Shown piece by piece: positions 40,625-50,249 of a stretch of DNA of 64,000 bases. Below the pieces are notes generated by a model. That model saw nothing but the letters and a program-made list of their open reading frames with translations. It did no database searches and was not told where the DNA came from. The position numbers and the translations under genes were made by a program. Within the stretch, counting starts at the first letter, position 1. Each line of letters starts with the position of its first letter. Origin of the DNA: Hydrogenophaga sp. SL48 (lineage in GTDB: Bacteria; Pseudomonadota; Gammaproteobacteria; Burkholderiales; Burkholderiaceae_C); assembly GCF_021729865.1 (NCBI RefSeq), contig NZ_CP063400.1:496001-560000 (forward strand), read 5' to 3'.

Positions 40625-40726
40625 TCAGCCCTTAATGGTCGTGGTTTTGAGGGTGATTGCGCGCACAGCCACACCGGCCAGGGCGGCAGGTGCTGTGTTC
40701 AGGTCGAACAGGCGGGCGGCAAACAT
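40625..40726 (-). CDS. 33-residue open frame in the asd leader
   Basis: The frame runs from ATG 40726 to a stop at 40625 and encodes [18 protein letters not shown] followed by an end rich in Thr, Ile and Lys ([11 protein letters not shown]). It starts eight bases after a TACAAT -10 box (40735-40740), so the mRNA would be leaderless or nearly so. It lies ~95 bases before asd and after the leuB terminator. It may be a leader peptide sensing aspartate-family amino acids, a small protein, or chance. Confidence 0.4.
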   Translation of the reverse strand: MFAARLFDLNTAPAALAGVAVRAITLKTTTIKG

Positions 40727-40734
40727 GGGAAGCG

Positions 40735-40740
40735 ATTGTA
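40735..40740 (-). promoter_or_regulatory. -10 box of the asd leader promoter
   Basis: TACAAT on the minus strand lies just upstream of the 33-codon frame. A weak -35 candidate (TTCCAT) is 16 bp further up. Because the leuB terminator faces the other side, this is the likely promoter for asd. Confidence 0.5.
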
Positions 40741-40781
40741 CGGGACTGAGCCTTGGATGGAACTGACACGCTGCGGCAAAA

Positions 40782-40809
40782 GAACAGGCAGCCCTTGGGC
40801 TGCCTGTTC
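40782..40809 (-). terminator. Terminator after leuB
   Basis: A 13-bp perfect inverted repeat (GAACAGGCAGCCC / GGGCTGCCTGTTC) with a minimal loop is followed on the minus strand by TTTT. It closes the leuCDB operon before the asd promoter. Confidence 0.9.
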
Positions 40810-40832
40810 CAGGGTCTAGGCGAGGGGAGCGA

Positions 40833-41903
40833 TCAGCTCAGCGCCTTGACTACCGCGTCGCCCATTTGCGCGGTGCCCACCTTGGTCGTGCCATCGCTGT
40901 AGATGTCGGGCGTGCGCAGGCCTTGGGCGAGGACCTTCTGAACGGCGGCTTCGATGCGTTGCGCAGCAGCTTCCTGGTTCAGGCTGAAGCGCAGCATCAT
41001 GGCCGCGCTAAGGATCGTGGCCAGCGGGTTGGCCACGCCCTTGCCAGCGATGTCGGGCGCGCTGCCGTGACTGGGTTCGTACAGGCCCTGGTTCTTGCTG
41101 TTGAGCGAGGCTGAGGGCAGCATGCCTATGGAGCCGGTGAGCATGGACGCTTCGTCCGACAGGATGTCGCCAAACATGTTGCCGGTGACCACCACGTCAA
41201 AGGCCTTTGGCGCCTTGACCAGTTGCATCGCCGCGTTGTCCACATACATGTGCTGCAACTCCACGTCGGGGTACTGGGCGTGCACTTCGGTGACCACGTC
41301 TTTCCAGAACTGGAAGGTTTCCAGCACATTGGCCTTGTCGACGCTGGTCACCTTTTTGTTGCGCTTGCGCGCGGCCTGGAAGGCGACGTGCGCAATGCGC
41401 TCGATCTCGGGCTTGCTGTAGCGCATGGTGTCAAACGCTTCTTCCGCGCCGGGGAAGTGGCCGTCGGTGGCGACACGACGGCCACGCGGCTGGCCGAAGT
41501 AGATGTCGCCGGTGAGCTCACGGATGATCAGTATGTCCAGACCCGCGATCAGCTCCGGCTTGAGGCTGGAGGCGCCGACCAGCTGTTCGTAGCAGATCGC
41601 CGGACGGAAGTTGGCGAACAGGCCCAGGTGCTTGCGCAGGCCCAGGATGGCCTGCTCCGGGCGCAGCGGCCGGTCGAGCTTGTCGTACTTCCAGTCGCCG
41701 ACGGCGCCGAACAGGATGGCGTCTGAAGCCTTGGCCAGGTTGAGTGTGGACTCGGGTAGCGGGTGGCCATGGGCTTCGTACGCCGCGCCGCCGACCAAGG
41801 CCGATTCCATCTCGAACTTGAGGTCGAGCGAGTTGAGCACCTTGACCGCTTCGGCGACGATTTCGGTACCGATGCCGTCACCAGGGAGAACTGCGATTTT
41901 CAT
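40833..41903 (-). CDS. leuB: 3-isopropylmalate dehydrogenase
   Basis: LeuB oxidatively decarboxylates 3-isopropylmalate in leucine synthesis. The 356-residue protein begins [19 protein letters not shown] and has the NAD/Mg-dependent decarboxylase signature [26 protein letters not shown] region (~ residues 235-262). ATG 41903 is chosen for the conserved N-terminus. It is the last gene of leuC-leuD-leuB. Confidence 0.97.
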   Translation of the reverse strand: MKIAVLPGDGIGTEIVAEAVKVLNSLDLKFEMESALVGGAAYEAHGHPLPESTLNLAKASDAILFGAVGDWKYDKLDRPLRPEQAILGLRKHLGLFANFRPAICYEQLVGASSLKPELIAGLDILIIRELTGDIYFGQPRGRRVATDGHFPGAEEAFDTMRYSKPEIERIAHVAFQAARKRNKKVTSVDKANVLETFQFWKDVVTEVHAQYPDVELQHMYVDNAAMQLVKAPKAFDVVVTGNMFGDILSDEASMLTGSIGMLPSASLNSKNQGLYEPSHGSAPDIAGKGVANPLATILSAAMMLRFSLNQEAAAQRIEAAVQKVLAQGLRTPDIYSDGTTKVGTAQMGDAVVKALS

Positions 41904-41929
41904 GCTGTGAAGTGTTTCGTTGAAGTGAG

Positions 41930-42574
41930 TTACATCGTGTGGGCGAGCCACGGCTTCGTGGCGAGGCGCTCGGCCTCGAACGCCTCGATCTTGTCCTTGT
42001 GCTGCAGCGTCAGGCCGATGTCGTCCAGCCCGTTGATCAGGCAGTACTTGCGGAACGCGTTGACCTCGAAGGGAATCTCTTCGCCCTGCGGCTTGACGAT
42101 CACCTGGCGTTCCAGATCGATGGTGAGCTGGTAGCCGGGGAAGGCGTGCACCTCGTTGAACAGCTGGTCCACCTGGGCTTCGTTGAGCACGATGGGCAGC
42201 AGGCCGTTCTTGAAACAGTTGTTGAAGAAGATGTCGGCGTAGCTGGGCGCGATGATGGCGCGAAAGCCGTACTGGTCGATGGCCCAGGGCGCGTGTTCGC
42301 GGCTGGAGCCGCAGCCAAAGTTGCGGCGCGTGACCAACACAGAGGCCCCTTGGTAACGCGGCTGGTTGAGCACAAAGTCGGGGTTGGGTTGGCGGCTGGC
42401 CGGGTCCTGGCCAGGCTCACCCTTGTCAAGGTAGCGCCACTCGTCGAACAGGTTGGGGCCAAAGCCCGTCTTGCGGATGGACTTGAGGAACTGCTTGGGG
42501 ATGATCGCGTCGGTGTCGACGTTCTCGCGGTCCATCGGTGCCACGAGGCCTTGGTGAACGGTGAATTTCTGCAT
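41930..42574 (-). CDS. leuD: 3-isopropylmalate dehydratase small subunit
   Basis: LeuD is the swivel domain that completes the isomerase active site with LeuC. The 214-residue protein has [13 protein letters not shown] and [15 protein letters not shown], the conserved LeuD/aconitase-D signatures. It lies 15 bases after leuC and 26 before leuB. Confidence 0.97.
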   Translation of the reverse strand: MQKFTVHQGLVAPMDRENVDTDAIIPKQFLKSIRKTGFGPNLFDEWRYLDKGEPGQDPASRQPNPDFVLNQPRYQGASVLVTRRNFGCGSSREHAPWAIDQYGFRAIIAPSYADIFFNNCFKNGLLPIVLNEAQVDQLFNEVHAFPGYQLTIDLERQVIVKPQGEEIPFEVNAFRKYCLINGLDDIGLTLQHKDKIEAFEAERLATKPWLAHTM

Positions 42575-42589
42575 GGTGTGTCTCGTGGA

Positions 42590-44011
42590 TCAGGCGATGG
42601 TGCGGACGTCGATGAAGTGGCCGTGGATCGCGGCAGCGGCGGCCATCGCGGGCGAGACCAGGTGGGTGCGGCCCCCGGCGCCTTGGCGGCCTTCGAAGTT
42701 GCGGTTGCTGGTCGAGGCGCAGCGCTCGCCTGGCTCGAGCCGGTCGGCGTTCATGGCCAGGCACATCGAGCAACCGGGCTCGCGCCACTCGAATCCGGCG
42801 GCCTTGAAGATCTCGTGCAGGCCTTCGCGCTCGGCCTGGTCTTTCACCAGGCCGGAGCCGGGGACGACCATCGCCAGTTTGATGTTTTTCGCGACCTTCT
42901 GGCCCAGCTTCTTGACCACGGCCGCGGCCTCGCGCATGTCTTCGATGCGGCTGTTGGTACAGGAACCGATGAACACCTTGTCCACGAAGATGTCGTTGAG
43001 CGGCTTGCCGGGTTCCAGCGCCATGTAGGTCAACGCGCGCTCCATGGCGCCGCGCTTGCTGACGTCTTTTTCTTTCTCGGGATCGGGCACACGGGCATCC
43101 ACACCCAGCACCATCTCGGGCGAGGTGCCCCAGGTCACCTGCGGCACGATCTGGGTGGCGTCCAGCTCGACCACGGCGTCGAAGGTGGCATCGGCATCGG
43201 AGAACAGCGTCTTCCAGTAGGCCACGGCCTGGTCCCATTCCACGCCGGTGGGCGAGAGCGGACGACCCTTGACGTACTCGATGGTCTTGTCGTCCACCGC
43301 CACCAGGCCGGCGCGCGCGCCGCCTTCGATGGCCATGTTGCAGACCGTCATGCGGCCTTCCATGCTGAGCGAGCGGATGGCGCTGCCACCGAACTCGATG
43401 GTGTAGCCGGTGCCACCGGCGGTGCCGATCTTGCCGATGATGGCCAGCACGATGTCCTTGGCGGTCACGCCCTTGGCGAGCTGACCGTCCACACGCACCA
43501 GCATGTTCTTGGCTTTCTTGGCCAGCAGGGTCTGCGTGGCCATGACGTGTTCGACCTCGCTGGTGCCGATGCCGTGGGCCAACGCGCCAAAGGCGCCATG
43601 GGTCGACGTGTGCGAGTCACCGCAGACCACGGTCATGCCGGGCAGCGTGGCGCCGTTTTCCGGGCCGATCACGTGCACGATGCCCTGGCGCTTGGACATG
43701 AAGGGGAAGAAAGCGGCGGCGCCAAACTCGGCGATGTTGCTGTTGAGCGTGGTGATCTGCTCTTTGCTGATCGGGTCGGTGATGCCGTCGTACCCCTGGT
43801 CCCAGCCGGTGGTGGGCGTGTTGTGGTCGGCGGTCGCGACCACCGAGCTGACGCGCCAGACCTTGCGGCCGGCCTGGCGCAGGCCTTCGAAGGCCTGCGG
43901 GCTGGTGACTTCGTGCACCAGGTGGCGGTCGATGTAGAGCACGGCGGTGCCGTCTTCTTCGGTGTGGACGACGTGTTCGTCCCAGATCTTGTCGTAGAGC
44001 GTGCGTGCCAT
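42590..44011 (-). CDS. leuC: 3-isopropylmalate dehydratase large subunit
   Basis: LeuC carries the [4Fe-4S] cluster that isomerises 2- to 3-isopropylmalate. The 473-residue protein begins [15 protein letters not shown] and has [15 protein letters not shown], cluster cysteines in GSCTNSR and in CSMCLAMN. It follows the LysR gene by 30 bases on the same strand, so the regulator may be co-transcribed or control it. Confidence 0.97.
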   Translation of the reverse strand: MARTLYDKIWDEHVVHTEEDGTAVLYIDRHLVHEVTSPQAFEGLRQAGRKVWRVSSVVATADHNTPTTGWDQGYDGITDPISKEQITTLNSNIAEFGAAAFFPFMSKRQGIVHVIGPENGATLPGMTVVCGDSHTSTHGAFGALAHGIGTSEVEHVMATQTLLAKKAKNMLVRVDGQLAKGVTAKDIVLAIIGKIGTAGGTGYTIEFGGSAIRSLSMEGRMTVCNMAIEGGARAGLVAVDDKTIEYVKGRPLSPTGVEWDQAVAYWKTLFSDADATFDAVVELDATQIVPQVTWGTSPEMVLGVDARVPDPEKEKDVSKRGAMERALTYMALEPGKPLNDIFVDKVFIGSCTNSRIEDMREAAAVVKKLGQKVAKNIKLAMVVPGSGLVKDQAEREGLHEIFKAAGFEWREPGCSMCLAMNADRLEPGERCASTSNRNFEGRQGAGGRTHLVSPAMAAAAAIHGHFIDVRTIA

Positions 44012-44041
44012 GGGGTGGGGTTCTCCGGTGGGGCTGAAATT

Positions 44042-44983
44042 TTAGAGCGGGGTGGTGTGAGCGGTGGCTTGTTCGGACAGGTGGCTCACCAGCAGACGGG
44101 CGCTGACGGGCAGGCTGGAGAAATCGCGCGCGACCAGTTCGATGCGGCGGTTGGCCCACTCGTCGCTCAACGCAATGCAGGCGAGTTCGCCGACGCCGTG
44201 CATCAGCTCAAAGGCACGCCGGGGCATCAGGCCGACACCCAGGCCGTTGTGGATCATGCGGCACATGGCGTCGAGACCGGTGACCCGGATGCGCAATCGG
44301 ATGCCGCGACCGGCCTCGGCCGCGGCGGCGTGCATGGCGAGGTAGATGGAGCTGTTGGCGTGCAGGCCCACGTGGTCCCACTCCAGGCTGTCGGCGAACG
44401 ACAGGATCTTTGCCTCTGCCAGCGGGTGGCGACTCGGCACCACCAGCGCGAGCTGGTCCTGGCGGTAGGGCCTGATCTGCAGCCCGCCCGGCTGGCTGGT
44501 GGCGCCGGCGTGGCAGATGCCCAGATCGGCGGCGCCTTCGTGCACGGCGCGCAGCACCTCGGTGGAGAGGTGTTCTTCCAGATCGATCTTGATCGCGTCA
44601 TGCTGCCGGATGAAGCTGCCCAGGTCCTCGGGCAGGAACTGCACGATCGCCGAGATGTTGGCGTGCACGCGCACGTGGCCCCTTACGCCGTCGGCGTACT
44701 CGGACAACTCGCCCTGCATCTTGTCCAGGCTGAACAGCATCGAACGCGCGTGGTGGAGCAGGCTCTGGCCGGCGGGTGTGGGGCTGGCACCCCGGGCGTG
44801 GCGGTAAAGCAGCGGGGTGCCCACGGCACTTTCGAGATCGGAGAGGCGTTTGCTCACGGCCGAGGTGGCCATGAATTCTTGCTCCGCCGCCTTGCCGATG
44901 CTGCCGCGCTCGCACACCGCCACAAAGAGCTGGAGCGAGGTGAGATCGAGGCGGCGGGTGAAGCTGCGGTCCGGGGCGTTCAT
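44042..44983 (-). CDS. LysR-family transcriptional regulator
   Basis: The 313-residue protein has an N-terminal LysR helix-turn-helix (~residues 13-72; DLTSLQLFVAVCERGSIGKAA) and a periplasmic-binding-protein-like effector domain (from ~98). The effector is unknown; direct placement upstream of leuC suggests a leucine-pathway intermediate, but this is inference. A 29-bp near-perfect palindrome lies two bases before its ATG and a related half-palindrome ~30 bp further up, pointing to autoregulation. Confidence 0.9.
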   Translation of the reverse strand: MNAPDRSFTRRLDLTSLQLFVAVCERGSIGKAAEQEFMATSAVSKRLSDLESAVGTPLLYRHARGASPTPAGQSLLHHARSMLFSLDKMQGELSEYADGVRGHVRVHANISAIVQFLPEDLGSFIRQHDAIKIDLEEHLSTEVLRAVHEGAADLGICHAGATSQPGGLQIRPYRQDQLALVVPSRHPLAEAKILSFADSLEWDHVGLHANSSIYLAMHAAAAEAGRGIRLRIRVTGLDAMCRMIHNGLGVGLMPRRAFELMHGVGELACIALSDEWANRRIELVARDFSSLPVSARLLVSHLSEQATAHTTPL

Positions 44984-44985
44984 GG

Positions 44986-45014
44986 TTGACTCGTCGTCAA
45001 TGACGATGAGTCAA
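44986..45014. promoter_or_regulatory. 29-bp palindromic operator before the LysR gene
   Basis: Arms TTGACTCGTCGTCA and TGACGATGAGTCAA flank a single A; the 14-bp arms differ by one base. It ends two bases from the start codon at 44983. As RNA it would form a hairpin right against the start codon; as DNA it is a typical dimer-binding site. Confidence 0.7.
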
Positions 45015-45042
45015 TGATTTTCGCACCTTGGATTTGGTTTTG

Positions 45043-45058
45043 TCGTCGTATTTGACGA
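45043..45058. promoter_or_regulatory. Second related half-palindrome upstream of the LysR gene
   Basis: Arms TCGTC and GACGA, six bases apart, repeat the TGACGA half-site of the 29-bp palindrome. Two spaced sites, one strong and one weaker, are usual for LysR-type regulators. Confidence 0.5.
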
Positions 45059-45076
45059 TGGGTGCCCCCGCCAAAA

Positions 45077-45101
45077 CAAAACCCGCCGTGAGCGGGTTTT
45101 G
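45077..45101 (-). terminator. Terminator of the sdh-gltA operon
   Basis: A perfect 10-bp stem (CAAAACCCGC / GCGGGTTTTG), loop of five, with TTTTGTTTTGG following on the minus strand. It lies ~130 bases past the gltA stop, beyond repeat copy C. Confidence 0.85.
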
Positions 45102-45183
45102 TGGATGAGGAGAAGCCGGACCATGGCTTTTTGAAGGGCAGTCCACGCAGGGCACTGCGAAACCGGCTTCGCCGGGCCGCCAG

Positions 45184-45225
45184 TGCCGCCCCCTTGAGGG
45201 GGTGACGCCGCAGGCGGCGCGGGGA
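45184..45225. repeat. GC-rich intergenic palindromic repeat, copy C
   Basis: The core CCCCCTTGAGGGGG is followed by GACGCCGCAGGCGGCGCGGG. It sits just after the gltA stop. The core matches copy A in reverse complement, and the GGCGGCGCGG end matches copy B. Confidence 0.55.
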
Positions 45226-45233
45226 TGGGTCTC

Positions 45234-46544
45234 TTACCTCGAAGCCAGCGGTTTCACGTCGCGGCGCTCGGCGCCGGTGAACAGCTGGCGCGGACGGCCG
45301 ATCTTGTACTCGGGATCGCTGATCATTTCGTTCAACTGGGCGATCCAGCCGACGGTGCGGGCGAGGGCGAAGATGCCGGTGAACAGGTTGACCGGGATGC
45401 CGATGGCGCGCTGCACGATGCCGGAGTAGAAGTCCACGTTCGGGTAGAGCTTGCGGCTGACGAAGTACTCGTCTTCCAGCGCGATCTTTTCCAGCTCTTT
45501 GGCCAGCTTGAAGAGGGGGTCGTTCTCCAGGCCCAGTTCTTTCAGGACTTCGTCGCAGGTTTCCTGCATGAGCTTGGCGCGCGGGTCGTAGTTTTTGTAC
45601 ACGCGGTGGCCGAAGCCCATGAGCTTGACGCCGGAGTTCTTGTCCTTGACCTTCTCCATGAACTCGCCAACCTTGGCCACGCCGCCCTGGCGCTGGATGT
45701 CTTCCAGCATGTTCAGGCAGGCCTCGTTGGCGCCGCCGTGGGCAGGGCCCCAGAGGCAGGCCACGCCGGCTGCGATGGCTGCGAACGGGTTGGTGCCCGA
45801 CGAACCGCACAGGCGCACGGTGGAGGTGGAGGCATTCTGCTCGTGATCGGCGTGCAGGATGAAGATGCGGTCCAGCGCGCGTTCGAGCACCGGGTTGACC
45901 TTGTACTCTTCGCAGGGAGTGCCGAACATCATGCGCAGGAAGTTGCCCGAGTAGCTCAGGTCGTTGCGCGGGTACATGTAGGGCTGGCCGATGCCGTACT
46001 TGTAGGCCATGGCCACCAGCGTGGGCATCTTGGCGATCAGGCGGATGGCCGCGATCTCGCGGTGCTTGGGGTTGTTGATGTCGGTGCTGTCGTGATAGAA
46101 GGCCGACAGGCCACCCACCAGGCCCGTCAGAACCGCCATGGGGTGGGCGTCACGGCGAAACCCGCGCATGAAGAACTGCATCTGCTCGTTGACCATGGTG
46201 TGGTTGATCACGAGCTTGTGGAAATCACTGCGCTGGGTTTCGTTCGGCAGTTCGCCGTTCAGCAGCAGGTAGCAGGTGTCGAGGTAGTCGCAACCGGTGG
46301 CGAGTTGCTCGATGGGATAGCCGCGGTACAGCAGCTCGCCCTTGTCGCCGTCGATGTAGGTGATGGCCGACTGGCACGAGGCCGTGGACAGGAAGCCGGG
46401 GTCGTAGGTGAACATGCCGGTCTGTGCGTACAGCTTGCGGATGTCGATCACGTCAGGACCGATGCTGCCGGCGTACACCGGAAGGTCGACGCTGGGGCTG
46501 CCATTGGAGAACGACAGGGTGGCTTTGTTGTCTACGAGTTTCAT
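45234..46544 (-). CDS. gltA: Citrate synthase
   Basis: It condenses acetyl-CoA with oxaloacetate. The 436-residue protein is of the large hexameric, NADH-sensitive type. [14 protein letters not shown] and [15 protein letters not shown] contain the catalytic His residues, and VDFYSGIVQ the Asp region. AAAGGAAA precedes ATG 46544. Only 25 bases separate it from sdhE, so it is probably the last gene of the sdh operon. Confidence 0.97.
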   Translation of the reverse strand: MKLVDNKATLSFSNGSPSVDLPVYAGSIGPDVIDIRKLYAQTGMFTYDPGFLSTASCQSAITYIDGDKGELLYRGYPIEQLATGCDYLDTCYLLLNGELPNETQRSDFHKLVINHTMVNEQMQFFMRGFRRDAHPMAVLTGLVGGLSAFYHDSTDINNPKHREIAAIRLIAKMPTLVAMAYKYGIGQPYMYPRNDLSYSGNFLRMMFGTPCEEYKVNPVLERALDRIFILHADHEQNASTSTVRLCGSSGTNPFAAIAAGVACLWGPAHGGANEACLNMLEDIQRQGGVAKVGEFMEKVKDKNSGVKLMGFGHRVYKNYDPRAKLMQETCDEVLKELGLENDPLFKLAKELEKIALEDEYFVSRKLYPNVDFYSGIVQRAIGIPVNLFTGIFALARTVGWIAQLNEMISDPEYKIGRPRQLFTGAERRDVKPLASR

Positions 46545-46569
46545 GCGGTTTCCTTTTAAGGAGGTCTTC

Positions 46570-46860
46570 TTAAACGGGTTGCCGGGCGGCGCGCAGCATG
46601 CCCAGCACGTGCGTGACGTCATCACGGGCCAATTCGCCTTGGGGTGGCTTTCGGCCGAGCAGCAGATCCAGCAGATCGTTGTCGGACAAATCCATTAGAA
46701 CCCCGAGAGCTTCGGCCTGCCTGACAGTCAAGTCAGATCCGTGTCTGGCAAAGAAGCTGTCGATGAACAGGTCGTTCTCGAGCAGCCCACGGCGGCAGCG
46801 CCAGCGCAGCTTGCTCAACCCACGTTGATCGAGCAGGGCATCGGTGGTGCTGGTTTCCAT
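46570..46860 (-). CDS. sdhE: Succinate dehydrogenase assembly factor SdhE
   Basis: SdhE helps attach FAD covalently to SdhA. The 96-residue protein has the RGxxE motif in [11 protein letters not shown] (~residues 22-32), and a five-helix bundle length. It lies between sdhB and gltA, its usual place in betaproteobacteria. Confidence 0.93.
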   Translation of the reverse strand: METSTTDALLDQRGLSKLRWRCRRGLLENDLFIDSFFARHGSDLTVRQAEALGVLMDLSDNDLLDLLLGRKPPQGELARDDVTHVLGMLRAARQPV

Positions 46861-46879
46861 GGTGGGTCGGGCGGTGCGC

Positions 46880-47584
46880 TCAGATCGAGCGCATCACCAT
46901 CATTTCCTTGATCTTGCCGATGGCCTTGGTCGGGTTCAAACCTTTGGGGCAGACGTCGACGCAGTTCATGATGGTGTGGCATCGGAACAGGCGGTAGGGG
47001 TCTTCGAGGTTGTCGAGGCGCTCGCTGGTGGCTTCGTCGCGGCTGTCGGCGATGAAGCGGTAGGCCTGGAGCAGGCCTGCGGGGCCAACGAACTTGTCGG
47101 GGTTCCACCAGAAGCTGGGGCAGCTGGTGGAGCAGCTGGCGCACAGGATGCACTCGTACAGGCCGTTGAGCTCGTCGCGCTCTTCGGGGCTCTGCAGGCG
47201 CTCGGTCTGGGGCGGCGGCGTGTCGTTGATCAGGTAGGGCTTGATGCTGTTGTACTGCTTGAAGAACAGCGTCATGTCCACGATCAAGTCGCGCACCACC
47301 GGCAGGCCGGGCAGCGGCTTCAGGGTGATCACGCCAGGCAGCGTGTTCATGTTGGTCAGGCAGGCCAGCCCGTTCTTGCCGTTGATGTTCATCGCGTCTG
47401 AGCCGCAGACGCCTTCGCGGCAGGAGCGGCGGAAGGAGATCGTGGGATCAACCTTCTTGAGTTTCATCAGCGCGTCCAGCAACATGCGTTCATGGCCGTC
47501 GAGTTCGACCTCGATGGTCTGCATGTAAGGCTTGGCGTCCTTTTCCGGGTCGTAGCGGTAGATCTTGAATGTGCGAAGGGCCAT
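46880..47584 (-). CDS. sdhB: Succinate dehydrogenase iron-sulfur subunit
   Basis: SdhB passes electrons from SdhA FAD to quinone. The 234-residue protein has cysteines for three clusters: [2Fe-2S] in CREGVCGSDAM...LAC, [4Fe-4S] in CILCASCSTSCP, and [3Fe-4S] in CHTIMNC...CPKGLNP. ATG 47584 gives the usual N-terminus MALRTFKIYRYDP; the longer frame lies antisense-side of sdhA and is rejected. Confidence 0.97.
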   Translation of the reverse strand: MALRTFKIYRYDPEKDAKPYMQTIEVELDGHERMLLDALMKLKKVDPTISFRRSCREGVCGSDAMNINGKNGLACLTNMNTLPGVITLKPLPGLPVVRDLIVDMTLFFKQYNSIKPYLINDTPPPQTERLQSPEERDELNGLYECILCASCSTSCPSFWWNPDKFVGPAGLLQAYRFIADSRDEATSERLDNLEDPYRLFRCHTIMNCVDVCPKGLNPTKAIGKIKEMMVMRSI

Positions 47585-47622
47585 GGTGTTTTTCTCCGGG
47601 CGTGTTCTGTGCGGGATGGTGC

Positions 47623-49428
47623 TTAGAAGGTGCGGACCTTCGGGGGCACGGACTCCACGGTCAGCGGCTTCAGGTTGACCGGCTTGTACGACAGGCTGTT
47701 GGTGGCGCTGTCCCACAGCGTGTGCTTCATCCACTCCACGTCGTTGCGGCCCAGCGGGAACTGGGCATCGTCGGCCGGACGCTCGTAGTCGTTCACGGTG
47801 TGGGCGCCCCGGCACTCGCGGCGGGCGGCGGCGGAGGTCATGGTGGCCTGCGCGGCCTCCATCAGGTTGTCCACTTCGAGCGCCTCGATGCGCGCGGTGT
47901 TGAACACCTTGGACTTGTCGGCCAGCGTGATGCTGGCCACGCGGGAACGCAGTGCGTTGATCTTGGCCACACCCTCGTCCATCGAGGCCTGGGTACGGAA
48001 CACACCCGCGTGCTGCTGCATGATGGCGCGCATGTCGTTGGCCACGTCCTGGGCGTATTCGCCGCTGGTCGAGTTGTCGAGGCGAGCCAGACGGGCCAGC
48101 GTCTTGTCGGCGGCATCGACCGGCAGGGGTTTGTGGGTCTTGTTTTTGTCGTTGAACTCGACGATGTGGTTGCCGGCCGCGCGACCGAACACCAGCAGGT
48201 CGAGCAGCGAGTTGGTGCCCAGGCGGTTGGCGCCGTGCACCGACACGCAAGCGCATTCACCGACCGCGTACAGGCCGTTGACCACCTTCTGTGCACCGCT
48301 GCCATCGGGTGCGACCACCTGACCGTGGATGTTGGTCGGGATGCCGCCCATCTGGTAGTGGATGGTGGGCACCACGGGGATCGGTTCGCGCGTGATGTCC
48401 ACGTTGGCAAAGTTGTGACCGATCTCTTCCACCGAGGGCAGGCGCTTGCGGATGGTCTCGGCGCCCAGGTGATCGAGCTTCATCAGCACGTAGTCCTTGT
48501 TGGGACCACAGCCACGGCCTTCCTTGATCTCCTGGTCCATGCAGCGCGACACGAAGTCACGCGGGGCCAGGTCCTTCAGGGTGGGGGCGTAGCGCTCCAT
48601 GAAACGCTCGCCGTTGCTGTTGAGCAGGATGGCGCCTTCACCGCGGCAACCTTCGGTCAGCAGCACGCCCGCGCCGGCCACGCCGGTGGGGTGGAACTGC
48701 CAGAACTCCATGTCCTGCAGCGGGACACCGGCACGTGCCGCCATGCCCAGGCCGTCGCCGGTGTTGATGAAGGCGTTGGTCGACGCGGCGAAGATGCGGC
48801 CGGCGCCGCCGGTGGCGAGCAGCACGGTCTTGGCCTGGAGCACGTAGGTTTCACCGGTTTCCATCTCCAGTGCGGTCACGCCCACCACGTCGCCGTCGGC
48901 GTCGCGGATCAGGTCCAGCGCCATCCACTCGACGAAGAAGGTGGTGCGGGCCTGCACGTTCTGCTGGTACAGCGTGTGCAGCATGGCGTGGCCCGTGCGG
49001 TCGGCCGCGGCGCAGGCGCGCTGCACCGGCTTCTCGCCGTAGTTGGCGGTGTGGCCGCCGAAGGGACGCTGGTAGATCGTGCCGTCGGGGTTGCGGTCGA
49101 ACGGCATGCCGAAGTGCTCAAGCTCATACACGACCTTCGGCGCTTCGCGGCACATGAACTCGATGGCGTCCTGGTCACCCAGCCAGTCGGAACCCTTGAT
49201 GGTGTCGTAGAAGTGGTAGTGCCAGTTGTCTTCGCTCATGTTGCCGAGCGAGGCGGACACGCCGCCCTGTGCGGCGACGGTGTGCGAGCGCGTCGGGAAC
49301 ACCTTGGAGAGCACGGCGACCTTCAGGCCGGCGCGGGCGAGTTGCAGCGAGGCGCGCATGCCGGAGCCGCCAGCGCCAACGATCACGACATCAAACTGGC
49401 GCTTGGGGAGATTTGCGGTAACGGTCAT
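47623..49428 (-). CDS. sdhA: Succinate dehydrogenase flavoprotein subunit
   Basis: SdhA oxidises succinate to fumarate with covalent FAD. The 601-residue protein has the dinucleotide motif VVIVGAGGSGMRASL, the FAD-linking His in TRSHTVAAQGG, and the catalytic region HPTGVAGAG. ATG 49428 is four bases past sdhD. The much longer in-frame extension overlaps sdhD and is rejected. Confidence 0.98.
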   Translation of the reverse strand: MTVTANLPKRQFDVVIVGAGGSGMRASLQLARAGLKVAVLSKVFPTRSHTVAAQGGVSASLGNMSEDNWHYHFYDTIKGSDWLGDQDAIEFMCREAPKVVYELEHFGMPFDRNPDGTIYQRPFGGHTANYGEKPVQRACAAADRTGHAMLHTLYQQNVQARTTFFVEWMALDLIRDADGDVVGVTALEMETGETYVLQAKTVLLATGGAGRIFAASTNAFINTGDGLGMAARAGVPLQDMEFWQFHPTGVAGAGVLLTEGCRGEGAILLNSNGERFMERYAPTLKDLAPRDFVSRCMDQEIKEGRGCGPNKDYVLMKLDHLGAETIRKRLPSVEEIGHNFANVDITREPIPVVPTIHYQMGGIPTNIHGQVVAPDGSGAQKVVNGLYAVGECACVSVHGANRLGTNSLLDLLVFGRAAGNHIVEFNDKNKTHKPLPVDAADKTLARLARLDNSTSGEYAQDVANDMRAIMQQHAGVFRTQASMDEGVAKINALRSRVASITLADKSKVFNTARIEALEVDNLMEAAQATMTSAAARRECRGAHTVNDYERPADDAQFPLGRNDVEWMKHTLWDSATNSLSYKPVNLKPLTVESVPPKVRTF

Positions 49429-49432
49429 GGCT

Positions 49433-49798
49433 TCAGAGCCTCCAGAGAACTTGAACAGCCCAGCCCAGGCAGGACAGGAGCCAGACGATGGTGAAGACGT
49501 GCAGCACCAGGCGGATGCCGGCGGGCTTGACGTAGTCCATCCAGATGTTGCGCATGCCGACCCACACGTGGTAGGCCAGGGCGACAAAGACAGCGAAGGT
49601 GAGTGCCTTCATCCACTGGGCGGAAAAGATGGCGGCCCAGGTTTCGTAGCCGATGGGACCGCTGGTGAAGACGACCTGCAACAGCACGATCAGTGTGAAC
49701 AGCGCCATGACGGCAGCGGTGATCTGCTGGGCGAGCCAGTCGCGCAGGCCATGGTGGGCGCCGGTGACGACGCGCTTGGAACCGAAATTGACAGACAT
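49433..49798 (-). CDS. sdhD: Succinate dehydrogenase membrane anchor SdhD
   Basis: This 121-residue subunit anchors the complex and helps bind quinone and haem b. Three hydrophobic helices are at ~27-46, 58-80 and 95-116. LAYHVWVGMRNIWMDYVKP contains the likely haem-ligand His and the quinone-site Asp-Tyr pair. It sits between sdhC and sdhA. Confidence 0.93.
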   Translation of the reverse strand: MSVNFGSKRVVTGAHHGLRDWLAQQITAAVMALFTLIVLLQVVFTSGPIGYETWAAIFSAQWMKALTFAVFVALAYHVWVGMRNIWMDYVKPAGIRLVLHVFTIVWLLSCLGWAVQVLWRL

Positions 49799-49817
49799 GG
49801 GGTTTCCTTGATCGGGT

Positions 49818-50249
49818 TCAGTACAGGCCGAACAGTTTGGCGCCGAGCACCAGCGTGAGGCCGATGCTGAGGACCAACGTGACGATGGCCGACGACTTGC
49901 CGAACTCTTTGGTGACCGCGTGGAACATGTCCATGTAGAGGTGACGGATGCCGGCCATCAGGTGGTGCAGGTAGGCCCAGATCAGGGCCAGCACCACCAG
50001 CTTGAAGAACCAGCCGGGCACAAAGCCGATGCCCGCCGTGAAGGCCGCGCTGAAGCGTTCGAAGGAGATTTCGGAAGACACCGAGGTGTCAAACAGCCAC
50101 ACGATCAGTGGCAACAGGATGAACATCAGGCCACCGCTGGCGCGGTGCAGGATCGATACCCAGCCAGCCAGGGGCAGGCGGTAGGTGGTCAGGTCCTTGA
50201 AGGCGTTGATGTTGCGGAATTCGGGCCGCTTCTTGGTCAACTCTGTCAT
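49818..50249 (-). CDS. sdhC: Succinate dehydrogenase cytochrome b556 subunit SdhC
   Basis: The 143-residue subunit has three transmembrane helices (~30-52, 75-98 and 122-142). Conserved motifs are SILHRASGG (quinone-site Ser/Arg) and HHLMAGIRHLYMD (haem-ligand His). It is the first gene of the sdh operon. ATG 50249 is chosen for the family N-terminus. A TAGAAT upstream (minus strand, in the 50334-50360 area) may be the -10 box. Confidence 0.95.
   Translation of the reverse strand: MTELTKKRPEFRNINAFKDLTTYRLPLAGWVSILHRASGGLMFILLPLIVWLFDTSVSSEISFERFSAAFTAGIGFVPGWFFKLVVLALIWAYLHHLMAGIRHLYMDMFHAVTKEFGKSSAIVTLVLSIGLTLVLGAKLFGLY

Noticed and set aside
41939..44989. 1016-codon plus-strand open frame
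   Set aside because: It is antisense to leuD, leuC and the LysR gene, has no ribosome site and repetitive His/Val/Gly/Asp-rich composition typical of GC-rich shadow frames.
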